Shown here in pieces: positions 17,524 to 28,603 of a DNA stretch of 64,000 nt; position 1 is the stretch's first letter; each line of letters begins with the position of its first letter. The notes beneath the pieces are model-generated. The model was not told the origin of the DNA and ran no database searches. It was given only the letters and a program-made list of their open reading frames with translations. The position numbers and the translations under genes were made by a program. The DNA comes from Streptococcus marimammalium DSM 18627 (GTDB lineage Bacteria > Bacillota > Bacilli > Lactobacillales > Streptococcaceae): NCBI RefSeq assembly GCF_000380045.1, contig NZ_KB904339.1:124001-188000 (forward strand), read 5' to 3'.

Positions 17524-19315
17524 TCTCAATCTCCTGACTGTATTTTATAATTTGCTCTACAGTTTCTTTTAAAAATGTTATGGTTTGTCGTAGTGGTTTT
17601 TCAGTAGTAATATCAGCACCAATAATTTTAGCTGTTTCTATCGGTGTTTGGCTACCACCTGATTTTAAGAAATCTAACCATTGTTTGGCACCATCAGGAT
17701 TATTTTTAATATTTAGGTAACCAACCGTTGAAATAACAAGTCCTGCTGAATAAGTATAGCTATAAAGTCCCATGTAATAATGACTTTGACGCATCCAAGT
17801 TAAGGCAGCATCATCGTCAATAACAATAGCATCACCCCAAAATTCTTTTAATACTGACTTCATTAGATGATTGAGTTGATCTGCTCCAAAGGTTTTCCCC
17901 TCTTCTATGAGAGTGTATACTTTTCGTTGGAAAGCTGCTTCTAATAGATGTGTAATAAAATTATGAAAATAAGTATCTGTTAAGCGATGAGCTAGGGCAA
18001 ACCTTTTTTGTTTTGGATGATCAAATTCTTGTTCAAGATAATCGCTTAACAGCAATTCATTCATTGTAGAAGGAGCTTCTACATAGTAAGTAGACATGTG
18101 AGTGTTAAAGTAACTTTGATGATTATCAGAAAAAATAAACTGCCCAGAGTGACCAATTTCGTGAATGAGTGTATAAACATCACTCATTTTTCCAGTCCAA
18201 CTCATTAAAATATAAGGATGAACTTTATAAGGATCTGCAGCATAACCACCAGAATCCTTTCCACTATTTGCAGCAAAATCCACCCAACGCTCAGACTGAT
18301 AGCGGGCAATTTCTTTTTGGTATTCTTCACCAAGTGGCAAGGTTGACTTCATTACTAAATCATAAGCATCATCAATTGATATTTCTGGATTCATTTTAGC
18401 ATCAAGATCTAGCTTCCAATCAGCAAAAGTCATTTTTTTAATACCGTTTACTTTTGCGACATGTTTGATATATTGTTGGGCAATTGGTGCAAACTCGGTC
18501 ATAATTAAATCAATTTGACGGTCAAACATGGTTTTATCAACTTCTTGCTCAGCTAAAAGATAGTCAAATACGGAATCATAACCTCGCATATCAGAAATAA
18601 TCTTTTCGGCTCTAACTTGTGCTAAATAGCTTGCAGCTGCAGTATGTTGATGCTGTCTTAACCCTTCTGAGAAGGAACGATAGGCTTTTTGTCTTACTTC
18701 AGCATTTTCGTGATTTTGATAAATATTTTCATAAGTGATAAAACTATTAGGATATGTTTTTCCATTGACAGTAAAATTATTCATGGAAAAATCACTAGCA
18801 CGCATTTTTGTATAAATATCTTGAGGTGTATTAAAGAGTTCTCTTAGGTTAGCGATGGTTTTCTCAACAGTTGGCTCAAGATAGTGTTTTTTCTTGATTT
18901 TGGCTTCACGAATAAAAGCACTAAAGTAACTGTTTTGCTCTAATTCATTTAAAATGGTGTCATCAGCCATGACTAAAGCATTTTCAAAAAAATTTAAAAG
19001 AACAGTTGCTTTGGTCATGAAATCGTTACCTACTTGAGCAATTTGAGCAAATTCTTCATTACTGAAATCAGTGGTTTGTGGCATAAATGAGTAGGTGCTG
19101 ATATGACTAATCTGGATATATATTTGCTCAAGAACCATTAGAGCTTCTGTAAAGTCATCAACGGTGTATAAGTTATTTTTGTAATTGAGTGAGAACTGTT
19201 TAATGTCAGCTAGCGCTGTTTCAATAGCATTTAAAAAATCTTCTCTGTCTTTATAAAGAGCAGTTAAATCCCAAAGCTCATTATCAGAGAATTCTGAACG
19301 TTTCTTTTGTTTCAT
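17516..19315 (-). CDS. pepF: Oligoendopeptidase F, M3B family
   Basis: This is a 599-residue cytoplasmic zinc metallopeptidase that cleaves short peptides. The HExxH zinc motif is in LIHEIGHSGQF, and the third ligand Glu is likely in STYYVEAPSTMNE. The length and N-terminal helical region match the PepF family. GGAGGATAATC precedes the ATG, and an extended -10 (TGTTATACT) lies about 25 bases further up on the minus strand. The peroxidase gene follows with an overlap. Confidence 0.95.
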   Translation of the reverse strand: MKQKKRSEFSDNELWDLTALYKDREDFLNAIETALADIKQFSLNYKNNLYTVDDFTEALMVLEQIYIQISHISTYSFMPQTTDFSNEEFAQIAQVGNDFMTKATVLLNFFENALVMADDTILNELEQNSYFSAFIREAKIKKKHYLEPTVEKTIANLRELFNTPQDIYTKMRASDFSMNNFTVNGKTYPNSFITYENIYQNHENAEVRQKAYRSFSEGLRQHQHTAAASYLAQVRAEKIISDMRGYDSVFDYLLAEQEVDKTMFDRQIDLIMTEFAPIAQQYIKHVAKVNGIKKMTFADWKLDLDAKMNPEISIDDAYDLVMKSTLPLGEEYQKEIARYQSERWVDFAANSGKDSGGYAADPYKVHPYILMSWTGKMSDVYTLIHEIGHSGQFIFSDNHQSYFNTHMSTYYVEAPSTMNELLLSDYLEQEFDHPKQKRFALAHRLTDTYFHNFITHLLEAAFQRKVYTLIEEGKTFGADQLNHLMKSVLKEFWGDAIVIDDDAALTWMRQSHYYMGLYSYTYSAGLVISTVGYLNIKNNPDGAKQWLDFLKSGGSQTPIETAKIIGADITTEKPLRQTITFLKETVEQIIKYSQEIENV

Positions 19316-19485
19316 GATTATCCTCCATTTTTTATTAGAAATAGTATAACAAAAAAAATAAGAAGATAGTAATTTTGATAGCTTTTTAAAAATTTTTTTA
19401 ATCAGAAGGTTTCTCTCTTTAGTTTACTTTTTTTGGTAAAATGATATGATAGTTATTAGAAAATAGGGTAGGAGTCGAAAAAACA

Positions 19486-22182
19486 GTGGTTATCAGAAAA
19501 CTAGAAAGCAGAAATAATAAAAAACAAATCAATGAGGATGTGATTGTTCTTACCAACCTGTTAGAGGAAGTGACATGTCAAATGGTTGGAAATGATTCCT
19601 TTGAAACGATAAAATTATTAGCTAAATTATCTATCAATCATGACTATCAAGCGTTAGAGAGAGCTATTTCAGGATTAAACACTGAAGAAACTGAAATTGT
19701 CTCACGCTATTTTTCTATTCTTCCTTTGCTAATTAATATAGCTGAAGACGTTGATTTGGCTTACGAGGTGAGCTATCAAAATAATACAAAAAAAGACTAT
19801 TTAGGTAAACTTTCTCTAGCAATAGAAGATGTTTTAACTAATGAAAATGGTCAAGAAATATTAGAAAACCTCAATGTCGTTCCTGTTTTAACTGCTCACC
19901 CTACTCAAGTACAACGTCAATCAATGTTAGATTTGACTTATGAAATCTATTTGTTGTTAAGACAACACCGTGATACAAAGGCTGGTCTTATAAATACTAA
20001 ACAGTGGCTAGATGATCTTCGTCGTCATATCGAGATGATTATGCAGTCAGATATTATTCGTGAAAAAAAATTAAAAGTTAAAAATGAAATCAGTAATGTT
20101 ACTGGATACTACGATAGATCATTAATTGTTGCTATTACTGATTTGGTTTCAGAATATAAAAGATTAGCAAGAGAAAGAGGAATTGTTCTTAATCATCCTA
20201 AACCCATAACAATGGGCATGTGGATTGGTGGTGACCGTGATGGAAATCCTTTTGTTACTGCTGAAACTTTGCGTCTTTCTGCCATTACACAAGCAGAAGT
20301 TATTCTCAATTATTATATTGAAAAAGTTCAGTCCTTATATGCTTTATTTTCAATCTCTGTGACTATTTCTAAAACTTCAAAGGAACTTGAAGAATTAGCA
20401 GAATGTTCATCAGACACTTCTGAATTTAGAGAAAAAGAACCTTATCGTAGAGCTTTTCACTATATTCAATTGAAATTAACAAATACCTTAACCTATCTTA
20501 CTCAGGATAAAAAAATCACACCTCTTTATCTCAGCGTGACAGAGTTTGAAAAAGATTTATTAGTGATAAAAGATTCTTTACTAGTCAATAATGGTCAAAA
20601 TTTAATCAAAGGGGACTTTGGCGAATTATTACAAGCTGTTGATATTTTCGGATTTTACCTAGCTAGTATTGATTTGCGACAGGATTCAAGTATCCATGAA
20701 GCAAGCGTGTCTGAATTATTAAAGACAGCTAATATTACTTCAAACTACTGTGACTTATCTGAATCAGAAAAATGTCAGTTATTGTTACAACAATTAACAA
20801 AAGAACCTCGGATTTTATCTGCTACTCATCTGCCAAAGTCTCATAGTCTTGAAAAAGAACTAGCCATTTTTAAAATGGCTAGAGAGTTAAAAGATAAAAT
20901 GGGAGAAGATATTATAAAACAACATATTATTTCGCACTCAGAAACGGTTTCTGATATGCTTGAATTAGCCGTCCTGTTAAAAGAAGTAGGTCTTGTTGAT
21001 AGTGAAAAAGCGCGTGTCCAAATTGTACCATTATTTGAAACAATTGAAGATTTAAATAAATCACCTCAAATTATGGACGACTACCTATCAATTGATTTGG
21101 TCAGAAAATGGTTAGAGCATAATCGTAATTATCAAGAAATAATGCTTGGTTATTCAGACAGTAATAAAGACGGTGGGTATTTATCATCGGTTTGGACACT
21201 CTATAAAGCTCAAAAAGAATTAACTGAAATTGGTAAGAAAAACAAGGCAAAAATTACATTTTTCCACGGAAGAGGTGGAACAGTAGGTCGTGGTGGGGGT
21301 CCTTCTTACGAAGCTATTACGTCACAACCTTTTGGCACAATTAATGATCACATTCGTGTTACTGAACAAGGTGAGGTTATCGGGAATAAGTATGGCAATA
21401 AAGATGCAGCTTATTATAATCTTGAGATGTTGATGTCTGCCACATTAAATCGCATGGTTACTCAGTTAATTGTTGATTCAACTGAGTTAGAGGAATATCG
21501 AGAAATTATGGATGCTATTGTTGAAGATAGTTACCGTAATTATCGTCATCTGGTTTTTGAGAATCCTAAGTTTTATGATTATTTTTTTGCTGCAAGTCCT
21601 ATTCGAGAAATTTCGAGCTTAAATATTGGTTCAAGACCTGCAGCTCGAAAAACCATAACAGAAATCACAGGACTTAGAGCCATACCTTGGGTTTTTTCAT
21701 GGTCTCAAAATCGTGTGATGTTTCCTGGTTGGTATGGTGTTGGTACAAGTTTTAAAAACTTTATTGATAAAAAAACAGGAAATCTTGAAAAATTACAAGC
21801 TATGTATGAAAAATGGCCATTTTTTAGATCGCTATTATCAAATGTTGATATGGTACTTTCAAAATCTAATATGAATATTGCTTTTCGTTATGCTCAAATG
21901 TGTGAGGATGACAATGTTCGAGATATTTTTCATACTATCTTGGATGAATGGCAGTTAACAAAAAATATCATTCTCGCAATTGAAAAACAAGAAGATTTGC
22001 TTGAAGATAATCCTTATTTAAAATCAAGTTTAGATTATCGTTTACCCTATTTTAATGTTTTAAACTATGTTCAAATTGAATTGATTAATCGAATGAGACG
22101 AGGAGAACTTAGTGAAGCTGAAGAAAAACAAATCCATATTACGATAAATGGTATTGCCACTGGTCTTAGGAATTCAGGTTAG
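19486..22182 (+). CDS. ppc: Phosphoenolpyruvate carboxylase
   Basis: The enzyme makes oxaloacetate from PEP and bicarbonate, supplying aspartate-family amino acids. It has 898 residues. Catalytic motifs are [11 protein letters not shown] near residue 145, [20 protein letters not shown] near residue 600, and the C-terminal [10 protein letters not shown]. The start is GTG, with TAGGAG ten bases upstream and no better ATG; the N-terminus ([16 protein letters not shown]) aligns with other streptococcal PEPCs. Confidence 0.96.
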   Translation: MVIRKLESRNNKKQINEDVIVLTNLLEEVTCQMVGNDSFETIKLLAKLSINHDYQALERAISGLNTEETEIVSRYFSILPLLINIAEDVDLAYEVSYQNNTKKDYLGKLSLAIEDVLTNENGQEILENLNVVPVLTAHPTQVQRQSMLDLTYEIYLLLRQHRDTKAGLINTKQWLDDLRRHIEMIMQSDIIREKKLKVKNEISNVTGYYDRSLIVAITDLVSEYKRLARERGIVLNHPKPITMGMWIGGDRDGNPFVTAETLRLSAITQAEVILNYYIEKVQSLYALFSISVTISKTSKELEELAECSSDTSEFREKEPYRRAFHYIQLKLTNTLTYLTQDKKITPLYLSVTEFEKDLLVIKDSLLVNNGQNLIKGDFGELLQAVDIFGFYLASIDLRQDSSIHEASVSELLKTANITSNYCDLSESEKCQLLLQQLTKEPRILSATHLPKSHSLEKELAIFKMARELKDKMGEDIIKQHIISHSETVSDMLELAVLLKEVGLVDSEKARVQIVPLFETIEDLNKSPQIMDDYLSIDLVRKWLEHNRNYQEIMLGYSDSNKDGGYLSSVWTLYKAQKELTEIGKKNKAKITFFHGRGGTVGRGGGPSYEAITSQPFGTINDHIRVTEQGEVIGNKYGNKDAAYYNLEMLMSATLNRMVTQLIVDSTELEEYREIMDAIVEDSYRNYRHLVFENPKFYDYFFAASPIREISSLNIGSRPAARKTITEITGLRAIPWVFSWSQNRVMFPGWYGVGTSFKNFIDKKTGNLEKLQAMYEKWPFFRSLLSNVDMVLSKSNMNIAFRYAQMCEDDNVRDIFHTILDEWQLTKNIILAIEKQEDLLEDNPYLKSSLDYRLPYFNVLNYVQIELINRMRRGELSEAEEKQIHITINGIATGLRNSG

Positions 22183-22285
22183 CCATCTTTTCTTTTTGCA
22201 TTTACTATAGATGTGTAAGGCGATAGCAATTACGTGTTAAAAATCTTATAATGCTCATACAATTTATCACTATTTAGGAGAAAAT

Positions 22286-23539
22286 ATGAAAATTGATAAA
22301 AGACATCTCTTAAACTATTCAATTTTATTACCTTATCTAGCCTTGTCAATTATTGGTTTAATTATTGTTTATTCAACAACTAGTGCTAACCTAATTCAAC
22401 TAGGTGCCAACCCATTTGCTTATGTTAAAAATCAGGCAATGTTTTTTGTGGTGAGCTTAGTAACTATTTGGTTTATTTATCGATTGAAACTGAATTTTTT
22501 GAAAAATCAAGTCTTGTTACGATTAGCAATTATGACAGAAGTTGTTTTACTACTAGTTGCCCGTTTCTTCTTTGATCCAGTAAAAGGGGCTCACGGATGG
22601 ATTACTTTTGGACGGATTAGTTTGCAACCAGCAGAATATTTGAAAGTTTTAATTATTTGGTATTTGGCCTTTTATTTCGCAAAAAGGCAACAGTCTATTG
22701 AAATTTATGATTATCAAGCCATAACAGAAGGTACGATATTGCCTAGACAATTTACTGATTGGCGTATTATTTCAGGATTTTTAATAGGATTAGTTATAAT
22801 GATGCCTGATTTGGGCAATGCTACTATCATTACTTTGATTGTTATTATTATGTACACTATAAGTGGTGTCGGGCATAAGTGGTTCACAGCCATTTTAGTA
22901 ACAATTACGAGTATTTCTGTAGCTATTTTGTCCTTCATTGGTTTTGTAGGAGTTGAAACTATTGAAAAAATCCCTCTATTTGGTTATGTTGCAAAACGCT
23001 TTACAGCCTTTTTTGATCCTTTTCAAGATGCTCAAGGAGCAGGACTTCAGTTGGCCAATTCTTATTATGCTATGAGTAATGGCGGTTGGTTTGGCCGTGG
23101 TTTAGGTAATTCAATTGAAAAGAAAGGTTATTTACCTGAAGCTCATACTGATTTTGTGTTTTCTATCGTTATTGAAGAATTAGGTTTAATTGGAGCAGGA
23201 CTGATTTTAGCTTTAGTATTTTTCCTAATTCTTAGAATTTTGCTGGTGGGTATTAAGGCAAAAAATGCCTTTAATTCGATTTTAGCTCTTGGTGTAGGTG
23301 GTTTATTATTAACACAGGTATTTGTCAATGTTGGGGGAATTTCTGGTTTAATTCCATCAACCGGTGTCACTTTCCCTTTTCTTTCTCAAGGAGGAAATAG
23401 TCTTTTAGTCTTGTCTGTTGCCATTGGTCTAGTATTAAATATTGATGCCAATGAGAAACGAGAAGAGATTTATCATGAAATTGAAGAAAGCTATGAAGAC
23501 GTTGATGAGACTTATTATGAAGAGGATTATTTTCAATAG
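22286..23539 (+). CDS. ftsW: FtsW, septal SEDS peptidoglycan glycosyltransferase
   Basis: This is a 417-residue SEDS protein with about ten membrane segments that polymerises lipid II at the septum together with a class B PBP. Typical motifs are KGAHGWITFGRISLQPAEYL, MPDLGNATII, and the large loop with GRGLGNSIEKKGYLPEAHTD followed by FVFSIVIEELG. The acidic C-terminal tail (ESYEDVDETYYEEDYFQ) is cytoplasmic. The ppc-ftsW-tuf order is that of other streptococci and favours FtsW over RodA. TAGGAG precedes the ATG. Confidence 0.93.
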   Translation: MKIDKRHLLNYSILLPYLALSIIGLIIVYSTTSANLIQLGANPFAYVKNQAMFFVVSLVTIWFIYRLKLNFLKNQVLLRLAIMTEVVLLLVARFFFDPVKGAHGWITFGRISLQPAEYLKVLIIWYLAFYFAKRQQSIEIYDYQAITEGTILPRQFTDWRIISGFLIGLVIMMPDLGNATIITLIVIIMYTISGVGHKWFTAILVTITSISVAILSFIGFVGVETIEKIPLFGYVAKRFTAFFDPFQDAQGAGLQLANSYYAMSNGGWFGRGLGNSIEKKGYLPEAHTDFVFSIVIEELGLIGAGLILALVFFLILRILLVGIKAKNAFNSILALGVGGLLLTQVFVNVGGISGLIPSTGVTFPFLSQGGNSLLVLSVAIGLVLNIDANEKREEIYHEIEESYEDVDETYYEEDYFQ

Positions 23540-23541
23540 TT

Positions 23542-23566
23542 AAAATCTGCTTTGCAGATTTTTTTC
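23542..23566 (+). terminator. Terminator of ftsW
   Basis: AAATCTGC-TTT-GCAGATTT is followed by a T run. It separates ftsW from the sigma-factor cassette. Confidence 0.88.
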
Positions 23567-23570
23567 GTTT

Positions 23571-23597
23571 TGTAACCTTTTAATCATCTTATTCGTT
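23571..23597 (+). promoter_or_regulatory. Candidate ECF-type promoter of the sigma/anti-sigma pair
   Basis: TGTAAC(C) is followed after 17 bases by CGTT(ATA). ECF sigma promoters carry an AAC-containing -35 and a CGT-containing -10, so this fits autoregulation by the sigma factor downstream. It is only a motif match. It lies in the 45 bases between the ftsW terminator and the sigma gene. Confidence 0.45.
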
Positions 23598-23611
23598 ATA
23601 TTAGTGAAGGG

Positions 23612-24124
23612 GTGAGGATAATTAAACTAGATGCTTATGAAACTGAATTGGTGAAGATAGCTCAAGAAGTTAGCTTTTATCTAAGAAAATCAAATATTTC
23701 TAAACAAGATAGCCTTGATATCTCTCAGGACATTTTAGTGAAGCTACTTGAAAGTAAGATTATCCTTTCTTATGATAAATTGCGTTCTTGGTTTTATCGA
23801 TCAGCAATCAGGTTATATATTGATCGCTATAGACGGGATAAAAAATACCATGAGTTAATTCAAAAATCTTTTTTCAATGAAAAAGATTGGCTTAAATATG
23901 ATGATGATAGTTATTCCTACTTATATGAATCTATTGAAGAACTGAGTGACCATTATCAACTGGTTTTAGATTGTTATTATTTTCAAGGATTTACTATTAA
24001 AGAAACCGCAAAACTTCTTGGTATGAGTCAATCACAAGTCAAAACAAATTTATACCGAGGACGACAACAATTGAAATCTATATTAATTCAGAAAGGATAT
24101 TACAATGAAGACAAACCTATTTGA
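23612..24124 (+). CDS. ECF-like sigma-70 family sigma factor
   Basis: This is a protein of about 170 residues with region 2 (SLDISQDILVKLLES, then LRSWFYRSAIRLYIDRYRRD) and region 4 with a clear helix-turn-helix (FTIKETAKLLGMSQSQVKTN). There is no region 1 or 3, as in ECF sigma factors. The start is uncertain: GTG at 23612 has GAAGG too close upstream, and no in-frame ATG exists nearby. A GGTGAGG segment could instead serve a non-standard ATT/ATA start two or three codons later. It overlaps the anti-sigma gene by 20 bases. Confidence 0.85.
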   Translation: MRIIKLDAYETELVKIAQEVSFYLRKSNISKQDSLDISQDILVKLLESKIILSYDKLRSWFYRSAIRLYIDRYRRDKKYHELIQKSFFNEKDWLKYDDDSYSYLYESIEELSDHYQLVLDCYYFQGFTIKETAKLLGMSQSQVKTNLYRGRQQLKSILIQKGYYNEDKPI

Positions 24125-25088
24125 AAAAATTGCTCAAAAAAATAAAAGAAAGCAGCTTATTAAAACAGTTGGTGCTAGTGTTTTGATAGTATTCGTTCTA
24201 TTAATTTTAGGGTATAAAGGATTGAATGAGCTGACTAAAAAACATGGTGAGGAAATAAAAAATAGGTATCTGCTTCTTTCTGAAATCGCTTATCCTAATA
24301 TTTCTTATAGCAATTGGCATTTTCATGCGACTAGCCAATTTACTGGTATTTTTGAATCACATCGATATAAGAATATTGATGGTATTGAAATTCCATTTGA
24401 ACCTTATCAAGGATACTATTCATTAAGTACTCATTTAGCTAATAATAGTGATGGTGAATATTTACTAGAAGCTGATGGAGGACAATCAAGCTATACTCAT
24501 GGCAGTCATTATAAATTTCCTCGTTTCTATAACATTAATGTCAATTACAATGAAGATAGCTACAATAAGCTGACTCAAGATATTATTTTTGTTCCAGATT
24601 TAAAAGGACAAGCAGTAGAGATAGCTATTACCTTTGATAAACCATATAGCTATAATGAAATCAAGACAATGATACCTAATCATTTAATGATTAACTGGTA
24701 CTGGATTGGTACCACTAGTAATCTTGATACGGTTGATTTTTATCCAAGTGATTTATATGGAATGAAATCATATGAAGATTCTAATCAATCCTCAGATGAG
24801 GTTGATTTTGATAGTAATTATGATAGTTTTATCAAAAATTTGCAATCAGCACTTGATAATAAATGGATTGAAAGTAGTTATGGTAGAGAAAATAATCAAT
24901 TTGAATTAAAGGAAGATATTTTAAACTTCATTAAAAATAATCCAGATAGTAAAACTGCTAAATTTTCGGGGGTTATTTTAACAGGGCGCTCAGAAAATTT
25001 TGAAGTATTAAAAAATAAAGAATGGATTTATGCATCTAATCTTGGTCAAACTGTTGAAGTAAGACCTTATCACCAGCTAACAAAATAA
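24105..25088 (+). CDS. Membrane anti-sigma factor with sigma-regulator C-terminal domain
   Basis: This is a 327-residue protein. It has a short basic cytoplasmic start (MKTNLFEKIAQKNKRKQLIK), one membrane segment at about residues 21-39, and a large outer domain. The layout and the EIAITFDKPYSYNEIK region fit the sigma factor regulator N/C family (Sigma_reg_N, Sigma_reg_C). Overlap with the sigma gene shows coupling, so it probably holds that sigma factor inactive at the membrane until an outside signal acts. AAAGGATATTAC lies before the ATG. The outer domain is rich in Tyr, Asn and Ser. Confidence 0.8.
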   Translation: MKTNLFEKIAQKNKRKQLIKTVGASVLIVFVLLILGYKGLNELTKKHGEEIKNRYLLLSEIAYPNISYSNWHFHATSQFTGIFESHRYKNIDGIEIPFEPYQGYYSLSTHLANNSDGEYLLEADGGQSSYTHGSHYKFPRFYNINVNYNEDSYNKLTQDIIFVPDLKGQAVEIAITFDKPYSYNEIKTMIPNHLMINWYWIGTTSNLDTVDFYPSDLYGMKSYEDSNQSSDEVDFDSNYDSFIKNLQSALDNKWIESSYGRENNQFELKEDILNFIKNNPDSKTAKFSGVILTGRSENFEVLKNKEWIYASNLGQTVEVRPYHQLTK

Positions 25089-25214
25089 AGAAATTGGTAA
25101 AAGAGTCATAAAAAGCTTGCTTTTTCGCTGTAATTTGTTAAAATAGTAAGGTAAAGTTAGACTGTGTGAGTATAGTCTATCTATAAAATATATTTTATTG
25201 GAGGCTTTTCCTAA

Positions 25215-26411
25215 ATGGCAAAAGAAAAATACGATCGTAGTAAACCCCATGTTAACATTGGTACAATTGGACACGTTGACCATGGTAAAACTACCCTAAC
25301 TGCAGCAATTACAACTGTACTTGCACGTCGTCTTCCTAGCGCTGTAAACCAGCCTAAAGACTATGCTTCTATCGATGCTGCTCCAGAAGAACGCGAACGT
25401 GGAATCACTATCAATACTGCTCACGTTGAGTACGAAACTGAAACTCGTCACTATGCACATATTGATGCTCCAGGACACGCGGACTACGTTAAGAATATGA
25501 TTACTGGTGCTGCTCAAATGGACGGAGCTATCCTTGTTGTAGCTTCAACTGATGGACCAATGCCTCAAACTCGTGAGCATATTCTTCTTTCTCGTCAAGT
25601 AGGTGTTAAACACCTTATTGTCTTCATGAACAAAGTAGACTTAGTTGATGATGAAGAGTTGCTTGAATTAGTTGAATTGGAAATCCGTGACCTATTGTCA
25701 GAATATGGATTCCCAGGAGATGATCTTCCTGTAATTCAAGGTTCAGCACTTAAAGCTCTTGAAGGTGATACTGCAGCTGAAGATATTATCATGGAATTGA
25801 TGAAAACTGTTGATGAGTATATTCCAGAACCAGAACGTGATACTGACAAACCACTTCTTCTTCCAGTTGAGGATGTATTCTCAATCACTGGACGTGGTAC
25901 AGTAGCATCTGGACGTATCGATCGTGGTACTGTTCGTGTTAACGATGAAATCGAAATTGTTGGTATCAAAGAAAACAAAACTAAAGCAGTTGTTACTGGA
26001 GTTGAAATGTTCCGTAAACAACTTGACGAAGGTCTTGCTGGAGATAACGTTGGTGTTCTTCTTCGTGGTATCCAACGTGATGAAATTGAGCGTGGTCAAG
26101 TTATCTCTAAACCAGGTTCAATTAATCCACATACTAAATTTAAAGGTGAAGTGTATATCCTTTCTAAAGAAGAAGGTGGACGTCACACTCCATTCTTTAA
26201 CAATTATCGTCCACAATTCTATTTCCGTACAACTGACGTAACAGGTTCAATTGAACTTCCAGCAGGTACAGAAATGGTTATGCCTGGTGATAACGTGACT
26301 ATCGATGTTGAATTGATTCACCCAATCGCCGTTGAACAAGGGACAACATTCTCAATTCGTGAGGGTGGACGTACTGTTGGTTCAGGTATCGTTTCAGAAA
26401 TCGAAGCTTAA
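25215..26411 (+). CDS. tuf: Elongation factor Tu
   Basis: EF-Tu delivers aminoacyl-tRNA to the ribosome. It has 398 residues with G1 [11 protein letters not shown]3 DAPGHADYV, and G4 in MNKVDLVDD, followed by beta-barrel domains 2 and 3. Codon choice is strongly biased (CGT, GGT, CTT), as in highly expressed genes and unlike its neighbours. TGGAGG precedes the ATG. A promoter may be TTGCTT and TAAAAT about 80 bases upstream. Confidence 0.99.
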   Translation: MAKEKYDRSKPHVNIGTIGHVDHGKTTLTAAITTVLARRLPSAVNQPKDYASIDAAPEERERGITINTAHVEYETETRHYAHIDAPGHADYVKNMITGAAQMDGAILVVASTDGPMPQTREHILLSRQVGVKHLIVFMNKVDLVDDEELLELVELEIRDLLSEYGFPGDDLPVIQGSALKALEGDTAAEDIIMELMKTVDEYIPEPERDTDKPLLLPVEDVFSITGRGTVASGRIDRGTVRVNDEIEIVGIKENKTKAVVTGVEMFRKQLDEGLAGDNVGVLLRGIQRDEIERGQVISKPGSINPHTKFKGEVYILSKEEGGRHTPFFNNYRPQFYFRTTDVTGSIELPAGTEMVMPGDNVTIDVELIHPIAVEQGTTFSIREGGRTVGSGIVSEIEA

Positions 26412-26456
26412 GAAATTAAGTTCCCAGATAACAATTATTTGTCAGACAACAAATAA

Positions 26457-26482
26457 AAAGCTCTATTTCGATAGAGCTTTTT
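26457..26482 (+). terminator. Terminator of tuf
   Basis: AAAGCTCTAT-TTCG-ATAGAGCTTTTTT has a stable UUCG-type loop and a T run. Confidence 0.93.
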
Positions 26483-26507
26483 TGTTGTTATCAGATAAAT
26501 CTTTTAA

Positions 26508-27323
<816 letters not shown>

Positions 27324-27336
27324 CAATATTAACAAT

Positions 27337-27366
27337 AAAAACACTTGTAATGTTACAAGTGTTTTT
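27337..27366. terminator. Bidirectional terminator between tpiA and murN
   Basis: AAAAACACTTGTAA and TTACAAGTGTTTTT are perfect complements with A and T runs at the edges. Confidence 0.9.
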
Positions 27367-27373
27367 ATCTTAT

Positions 27374-28603
27374 TTATCTTCTTAAAATTTTCTTAATACC
27401 TTGTAGTAGTTTAAATTTGAATGGATTGGGATAATATCTAAAAGTCCCTATTTTACGAGTGATATACCCATTGAAATTTTGTTTAAACCTTAAAACACCA
27501 TCTTCATTTTCGAAGTCTCCTGTAATACCAAGAAAATTATATAGAGGAATTTGTTTTTTAATAGCTTCTAACATGACATATTCTTGTAGAAGTGCTGGCG
27601 CATAAAATTTGTTAAAAGCAAGATATGAGCCACTAAAGAGATAAACAGCTTCTTGTTTAGTATAGACAAATAGACTACCAGCTAAAACAACTTCTTGGTC
27701 ACCGTATTCAACAATAAACTGTTTTGCCTCTTTTTTTCTGATATCAAATGTTTTAATTTGTTGCTGTAATTCAGATAATTGGTTCTGTGTCTTATTTGTG
27801 GGTGTTTTTTTGAAACGTTGTTTCAACTGTTCCATTTTTTCTTTTAATTTTTCTTGGTCCTGGTTCAAATGTTGAAGATAAGTATTAAAGTTTAAAGTAG
27901 CTATCATAAATTCTGCCTTATCTTTGAAACTATCGAAAAAATCTTCATAATAATCCAGTGGTTTATCAACATTTCCATGTTTTTCAGAAGTAGAAGTGGT
28001 TATATCTTTAAAAATAGATAGCTCTTCACGTTTTAATTTCTTCAAAGTGATCCCAAATGTTTTAGCTTTTTTCACAAGTGGTTTACCTTTTTTGCTAAAG
28101 GATTGTAAGAGATTGTCACTAGTGATATCTTTTAAATCTTTCACATAATGCCAATCAGGCTCACCACCAGGATAGCCTGTCAACAAACCATCATGATGAT
28201 AACCTAGATTGTTAAGTATTTCAATTAATTCTTTTTTTGGTTTACTTGTTGGCTTGCCATTATTATCAAACGTTTGATAGGTGTCAAAGGGTTTTACGAT
28301 TAATTCGAGAACTCCATTTTTTTTGGCATAGCTTGTTAACTCCTTATAAAAATCAGATAAAAAATAACTATCAGAAGAAACAGGGCCACTGTTGATTTCC
28401 ATATGAATTCCACCAGTCATTGGAATCATATAAACTAGGGCAGAAACTTTAATATCTCCCTTTACTTTCAGACCAAGATATGAAATCTTATAACCTCGTT
28501 TGATAAATAGCGTTGCCATTTCTTCAGATTGCATAAACGATTTGAAACTAACCGATTCGATATGAGAGAGAAATTCTTCTTTTGTAAGTTCAGTAAAGAC
28601 CAT
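27374..28603 (-). CDS. murN: MurN-like FemAB peptidyltransferase (second branch residue)
   Basis: This is a 409-residue FemABX-family aminoacyltransferase. These enzymes use aminoacyl-tRNA to add residues to the lysine side chain of lipid II, making the interpeptide bridge. Two acetyltransferase-like halves are interrupted by a Lys/Gln-rich coiled-coil (about residues 235-285), probably binding the tRNA. It starts at a TAATG shared with the upstream gene, so translation is coupled. Assignment as MurN rather than MurM follows gene order by analogy with other streptococci. Confidence 0.85.
   Translation of the reverse strand: MVFTELTKEEFLSHIESVSFKSFMQSEEMATLFIKRGYKISYLGLKVKGDIKVSALVYMIPMTGGIHMEINSGPVSSDSYFLSDFYKELTSYAKKNGVLELIVKPFDTYQTFDNNGKPTSKPKKELIEILNNLGYHHDGLLTGYPGGEPDWHYVKDLKDITSDNLLQSFSKKGKPLVKKAKTFGITLKKLKREELSIFKDITTSTSEKHGNVDKPLDYYEDFFDSFKDKAEFMIATLNFNTYLQHLNQDQEKLKEKMEQLKQRFKKTPTNKTQNQLSELQQQIKTFDIRKKEAKQFIVEYGDQEVVLAGSLFVYTKQEAVYLFSGSYLAFNKFYAPALLQEYVMLEAIKKQIPLYNFLGITGDFENEDGVLRFKQNFNGYITRKIGTFRYYPNPFKFKLLQGIKKILRR

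Noticed and set aside
25296-26241. Long open frames on both strands inside tuf
   Set aside because: They result from the strong codon bias of tuf and have no ribosome sites or family features.
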